This document shows, one piece after another, positions 7,774 through 10,620 of a DNA stretch of 10,620 nt. Origin of the DNA: Nitrosomonadaceae bacterium (GTDB lineage: Bacteria; Pseudomonadota; Gammaproteobacteria; Burkholderiales; Usitatibacteraceae); contig JAJTHU010000124.1 in NCBI GenBank assembly GCA_021300055.1, positions 1 to 10,620 on the forward strand. Direction: 5' to 3'. The position numbers and the translations under genes are program-made. Within the stretch, counting starts at the first letter, position 1. The number at the start of each line of letters is the position of its first letter. The notes under the pieces were generated by a model. It searched no databases. It saw nothing but the letters and a program-made list of their open reading frames with translations, and was not told the origin of the DNA.

Positions 7774-7805
7774 AAAAACGCGCACCGAGGTGCGCGTTTT
7801 TGTTT
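7774..7805. terminator. bidirectional intrinsic terminator between the SDR gene and ppiD
   Basis: An inverted repeat CGCGCACC (7779-7786) / GGTGCGCG (7789-7796) is flanked by five A on the left and a T-rich run on the right (TTTTTGTTT). It can therefore act as a rho-independent terminator on both strands. It lies 69 bases after the SDR stop and 17 bases beyond the ppiD stop, as expected between convergent genes. Confidence 0.93.
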
Positions 7806-7822
7806 AAAAGACTTCAGAAAGC

Positions 7823-9724
7823 TTATTTGTCAGCCTTAGGCTTGTCGGTCGCACCCGGTTTGATGGTGACACCCTCTGCAACGCGCATCTGCGCCACCAT
7901 CGATAGCAATTCTTTCTGTCCGATGCTCTGCTGCAGTTGCGAGCGCGTCGATGCGAGCTTCGCCTCGTCAGCCGCGCTGGCTTCGATAATCTTGCCGACC
8001 TTGATTAGTGCAAAACCACCACGAGGATCACTATGGCTAACGTACGTCGGCAGTGTCTTCGGGTTGGCACGCATTGCGGCATCAATCACGCCCGGAGGCA
8101 GGCCACCGGTATTGGCGCGGCTCACTGCCAGCATCGCAGGGAACGCTGGGCCACCCTTGCCCTCTTGTAGCACTTTGAGCTTGGCTTCGCCGTCGGCCTT
8201 GGCTAACTTAATTGCTTCTTCACGCGCGAGCTTTTGGATCAAGCCAACCTGCACATCGGCGAGTGGGCGCACGACCGCGGGCTTGGTCTCGAGCACGCGA
8301 GCGACAACCAAGCTGTTTGCACCGATCTCCACTGCTTCGGTATTGCGCTTGTTCTTCAGAACATCATCAGTGAACATAGCGGCTGACAACTTTGCATTGT
8401 TGAATGGCGGCTGGAAGGCTTGGCCTTTTGAGAAGAACTGGCTTTGCTTGATCGGTAACTTGGCAACCTCAGCAGCCGCCTTCAGCGAACCTGAGTTTTC
8501 GAAAGCAGCATTCGAAAACTTCTCCGCAAGTTCTGCGAACTTGCGCGACGCCTGCTGCTTCTTCAGCTCCGCTTCGATCTCTGGAGTGGCATCGGCGAGA
8601 GAACGACCACGCTCAGGCTTCACGTCGGTGACGAGGATGATGTGATAGCCGAAATCCGAGAGTACTGGACCAACGAGATCACCCTTATTGGCCTCGAACA
8701 CGGCTTTCTCAAACGGCGGAACCATCATGCCACGCCCGAAGAAACCGAGGTCGCCACCGTTAGCGCCTGAGCCGGGATCAGCGGAATTCTTCTTGGCGAG
8801 TTCTGGGAACTGCTTAGGGTTGGCTTTGACTTGTGCAAACAATTGCTTGGCTTTTTCTTCAGCCGCCTTCTTGTCAGCGTCTTTCGCATCGCTCGCCACC
8901 GAAATGAGGATATGCGAAGCTTTACGCTCCTCTCGCGTCACGTAACGTGCACGGTTCGTTTCGTAGTATTGCTTGACTTCATCAGCTGTCACGGAGATCA
9001 ACGGCGTGAGCGCCTCGATAGAGAGCTCAACGTATTCGGCACGGATTTGCTCTGGGATGGTGAACTCAGCTTGATTCTTGTCGTAGTAGGCTTTGGCCTG
9101 CTCGGGGGTGATGTTCACCTTGGGCAAGAACTCAGTCGGCGAAATAAACACAACGGCAACTTCGCGGGCCTGTTCATTAGCTTGGATGTAGTTCTGCACA
9201 CTGCTCGCGGAAACAAAGGCGGTATTCGCAATGCCCTCAAGGAATTGCTGCCGGGCGAGATCTTGACGGAGTCGGGCCTCGTACCCCTGCGCGCTCAAAC
9301 CCTGCGCCTTCAAGATGCGCTCATACAAGGCGGGAGAGAACTTACCACCGTCTTGAAAGTTAGGATCGTTCAAGATGAGGTCACGCAGACGCGCGTCACT
9401 CACGACCAAACCTGATGAGACTGCGGTGCGGTCGAGCAAGCGCATGTCAATCATTTGATCGAGTACGCCTTTGCGGATTTCCGGGTTGTCAACCAGCGAC
9501 GAATCCACTTGACCGAACTGCTGGCGGAAGCGATCCATTTGGTTCCGCATTGCGTTCTCAAATTCCTGGCTGGTGATCTTCTCACCGCCAATTTTGGCGA
9601 TGGCCTCTGTGCCAGGCTGGCGGATGTACGACTCAACCCCCCAGAGCGCAAACGGCACAGTGATGACCACAAGTATTACCTTGGCGATCCAAGTTTTGGC
9701 AGCGTTGCGAATGGCTTCTAACAT
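7823..9724 (-). CDS. ppiD: peptidyl-prolyl cis-trans isomerase D / SurA-like periplasmic folding factor
   Basis: A 633-residue inner-membrane-anchored chaperone that faces the periplasm and assists newly exported proteins at the Sec translocon. One N-terminal membrane segment lies at about 14-30 (AKVILVVITVPFALWGV), preceded by basic residues. A SurA_N-like helical region (about 36-185) follows. A PpiC/parvulin domain is at about 267-368, with KASHILIS (268-275), GGDLGFFGRGMMVPPFEKAVF (323-343) and GYHIILV (359-365). The C-terminal part (about 385-620) is helical, with a Lys-rich tail. E. coli PpiD has an inactive parvulin domain. Here His271, Met334, Phe338 and His361 match the active-parvulin pattern as I recall it, so activity is possible. 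Length is close to E. coli PpiD (623). It follows hupB, as in E. coli, with two tRNAs and a terminator in between, so it needs its own promoter in 9725-9827, where I see no clear one. Confidence 0.94.
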   Translation of the reverse strand: MLEAIRNAAKTWIAKVILVVITVPFALWGVESYIRQPGTEAIAKIGGEKITSQEFENAMRNQMDRFRQQFGQVDSSLVDNPEIRKGVLDQMIDMRLLDRTAVSSGLVVSDARLRDLILNDPNFQDGGKFSPALYERILKAQGLSAQGYEARLRQDLARQQFLEGIANTAFVSASSVQNYIQANEQAREVAVVFISPTEFLPKVNITPEQAKAYYDKNQAEFTIPEQIRAEYVELSIEALTPLISVTADEVKQYYETNRARYVTREERKASHILISVASDAKDADKKAAEEKAKQLFAQVKANPKQFPELAKKNSADPGSGANGGDLGFFGRGMMVPPFEKAVFEANKGDLVGPVLSDFGYHIILVTDVKPERGRSLADATPEIEAELKKQQASRKFAELAEKFSNAAFENSGSLKAAAEVAKLPIKQSQFFSKGQAFQPPFNNAKLSAAMFTDDVLKNKRNTEAVEIGANSLVVARVLETKPAVVRPLADVQVGLIQKLAREEAIKLAKADGEAKLKVLQEGKGGPAFPAMLAVSRANTGGLPPGVIDAAMRANPKTLPTYVSHSDPRGGFALIKVGKIIEASAADEAKLASTRSQLQQSIGQKELLSMVAQMRVAEGVTIKPGATDKPKADK

Positions 9725-9827
9725 GGTTAGTTCGACTTACGTTGGGTGGCAGGGTTCCAAGAACAGTGAACCGAAAAACGAAAGATCCGTTCAACGAGAC
9801 ACCAGTTCAAGCAAAGAAAACGCAGCG

Positions 9828-9864
9828 AAAAAACAAAAAGGGCAAACCAAACTGGTTTGCCCTT
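9828..9864 (-). terminator. intrinsic terminator of the hupB-tRNA transcript
   Basis: An 11-bp stem, 9838-9848 pairing with 9854-9864 (AAGGGCAAACC type), has a 5-base loop. On the minus strand it is followed by TTTTTGTTTTTT. It lies 9 bases after the tRNA-Asp CCA end and separates the tRNAs from ppiD. Confidence 0.93.
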
Positions 9865-9873
9865 CGTCAAACT

Positions 9874-9950
9874 TGGCGGAGCGGACGGGACTCGAACCCG
9901 CGACCCCCGGCGTGACAGGCCGGTATTCTAACCAACTGAACTACCGCTCC
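9874..9950 (-). tRNA. tRNA-Asp (anticodon GUC)
   Basis: A 77-base tRNA with CCA encoded (9874-9876). The acceptor stem GGAGCGG pairs with CCGCTCC. The anticodon stem CCGGC/GCCGG closes the loop CTGTCAC, giving anticodon GTC (Asp). The T arm contains GGTTCGAGTCC, and the discriminator base is G. It lies 42 bases after tRNA-Val and just before the terminator. Confidence 0.97.
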
Positions 9951-9992
9951 ATCCGATACGTTTAAACAACAACACATCGGCTAACAATCGAC

Positions 9993-10068
9993 TGGTGGGT
10001 GCTGAGGGGATCGAACCCCCGACATTCGCCTTGTAAGGGCGACGCTCTACCAGCTGAGCTAAGCACCC
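9993..10068 (-). tRNA. tRNA-Val (anticodon UAC)
   Basis: A 76-base tRNA with CCA encoded (9993-9995). The acceptor stem begins GGGTGCT, the D arm is AGCTCAGCTGGTAGAGC, the anticodon loop has CTTACAA with anticodon TAC (Val), and the T arm has GGGGTTCGATCCCC. The discriminator base is A. Its 5' end is only 11 bases after the HU stop codon. Confidence 0.97.
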
Positions 10069-10079
10069 GGCAAAGTCCG

Positions 10080-10352
10080 CTAGTTTAGCGCATCTTTAAG
10101 CGCTTTACCAGCCCGAAACTTTGGAACCTTTGCTGCCTTAATCTTGATGGCGGTCCCAGTACGTGGGTTCCGCCCGCTACGTGCCGCGCGCTTGCCGACG
10201 TAGAACGTACCGAAGCCCACGATGGTAACCATCTGCCCTTTTTTGAGCGACCCGCGCACAGAAGCAATCATGGCCTCGACCGCACGACCAGCGGCTGCTT
10301 TCGAGATATCTGCGGATTTCGCTACCGCTTCGATCATTTCAGTCTTATTCAA
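10080..10352 (-). CDS. hupB: DNA-binding protein HU
   Basis: A 90-residue histone-like nucleoid protein that bends and compacts DNA as a dimer. The length is exactly that of bacterial HU. It starts MNKTEMIEAVAKSADISKAA (helices of the dimer body) and continues GFGTFYVGKRAARSGRNPRT (46-65), the beta-arm region. Pro63, which intercalates between base pairs, lies in RNPRTG (61-66). It ends VPKFRAGKALKDALN. The start codon is TTG at 10352: no ATG precedes MNKTE, and the next in-frame ATG would remove the first five residues. GAGAGG lies 6 bases upstream as Shine-Dalgarno. The frame stays open upstream to a TTG at 10463, but those residues have no HU character. Position next to ppiD supports the name hupB over hupA. 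No terminator lies between it and tRNA-Val. Confidence 0.96.
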   Translation of the reverse strand: MNKTEMIEAVAKSADISKAAAGRAVEAMIASVRGSLKKGQMVTIVGFGTFYVGKRAARSGRNPRTGTAIKIKAAKVPKFRAGKALKDALN

Positions 10353-10553
10353 GGAAAACCTCTCGTTGTGTACTCTCGAGCATTCGCTGCTAAAGACAGA
10401 GCAAAGCGGCGATGCACGGGCAGTTGGGAAGTAGACAGTTTTGCAGAAACCTTCGGAGTGCAATACGTGCGGTCGTTTGGGGTGACCACTTTTTGGAGGC
10501 CGTCTAGGCTATTCGAAAAATCAAATTTGCCAGCGAGGGCCGAAAAAAGAGAA
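10353..10553 (-). other. long 5' leader of hupB
   Basis: About 200 bases separate the predicted transcription start (near 10553) from the TTG start of hupB. I found no tRNA, no conserved riboswitch and no strong hairpin here. The downstream half is open in frame with HU but does not look like protein-coding sequence. The function, if any, is unknown. Confidence 0.5.
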
Positions 10554-10559
10554 GCGCAT

Positions 10560-10589
10560 TTTATATCTTTTCGGAAAAGCTCATGTCAA
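10560..10589 (-). promoter_or_regulatory. sigma70 promoter of the hupB-tRNA operon
   Basis: On the minus strand a perfect -35 TTGACA (10584-10589) is followed after 18 bases by TATAAA (10560-10565). It is the best promoter match I noticed in the window. A highly expressed HU and tRNA transcript would fit. Confidence 0.8.
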
Positions 10590-10620
10590 GCGACACGACG
10601 AGCCAGAAATTCGCTCGCAC

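Noticed and set aside
7800..8645. 281-codon plus-strand open frame
   Set aside because: It is antisense to ppiD, begins inside the terminator and has no family resemblance.
9951..9992. possible internal promoter for tRNA-Asp (TTGTTA, 17 bases, TAAACG)
   Set aside because: The -10 match is poor (three of six) and the tRNAs are adequately explained by read-through from hupB.
10353..10463. 37-residue N-terminal extension of HU
   Set aside because: HU proteins are 90 residues and begin MNKTE. The extension also starts at TTG, has no conserved character, and lies upstream of the Shine-Dalgarno.
1..10620. novel defence system, mobile element or CRISPR array
   Set aside because: All open frames of credible coding character belong to known housekeeping or transport families. 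No direct-repeat arrays, transposase motifs, integrase or attachment-site duplications next to the tRNAs were seen.

Overview
The window looks like ordinary chromosomal DNA from a betaproteobacterium, probably of the Burkholderiales type. The basis is the gene order HU, tRNA-Val, tRNA-Asp, PpiD, FabI, which I recall from that group, and protein sequences close to Burkholderia-type HU and FabI. This placement is inference; no database search was run. I see no phage, transposon, CRISPR array or defence system.

Right part (about 7770-10620, minus strand). A near-consensus sigma70 promoter (10560-10589) precedes a leader of about 200 nt, then an HU gene (10080-10352) that starts with TTG. Eleven nucleotides after the HU stop comes tRNA-Val(UAC), then tRNA-Asp(GUC), then a strong intrinsic terminator (9828-9864). 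HU and both tRNAs therefore look like one transcript, with the HU mRNA 3' end probably made by tRNA processing. Next is ppiD, a membrane-anchored periplasmic SurA/parvulin-type folding factor. It ends against a bidirectional terminator (7774-7805) that it shares with the convergent SDR gene.

Middle part (5993-7704, plus strand). fabI (enoyl-ACP reductase, fatty acid elongation) starts at a GTG behind an ideal Shine-Dalgarno. It is followed 23 bp later by a classical short-chain dehydrogenase, and the two are probably co-transcribed. FabI has alanine where E. coli has Gly93, a position known for triclosan and diazaborine resistance mutations.

Left part (1-5947, minus strand). A GT9 (heptosyltransferase-like) glycosyltransferase lies divergent from fabI. 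After 110 bp come three consecutive, clearly paralogous family 5 ABC-transporter solute-binding proteins. The first two overlap as TAATG and the last two abut as TAG-ATG, so they are probably translated as a coupled unit. The third runs off the left edge. No permease or ATPase gene is inside the window; they may lie further left.

There is no gene-free stretch longer than 300 bases. The longest is the 268-base HU promoter and leader region at the right end. The points most worth a second look are the tandem binding-protein trio, FabI Ala93, and the HU-tRNA transcript with its TTG start and long leader.
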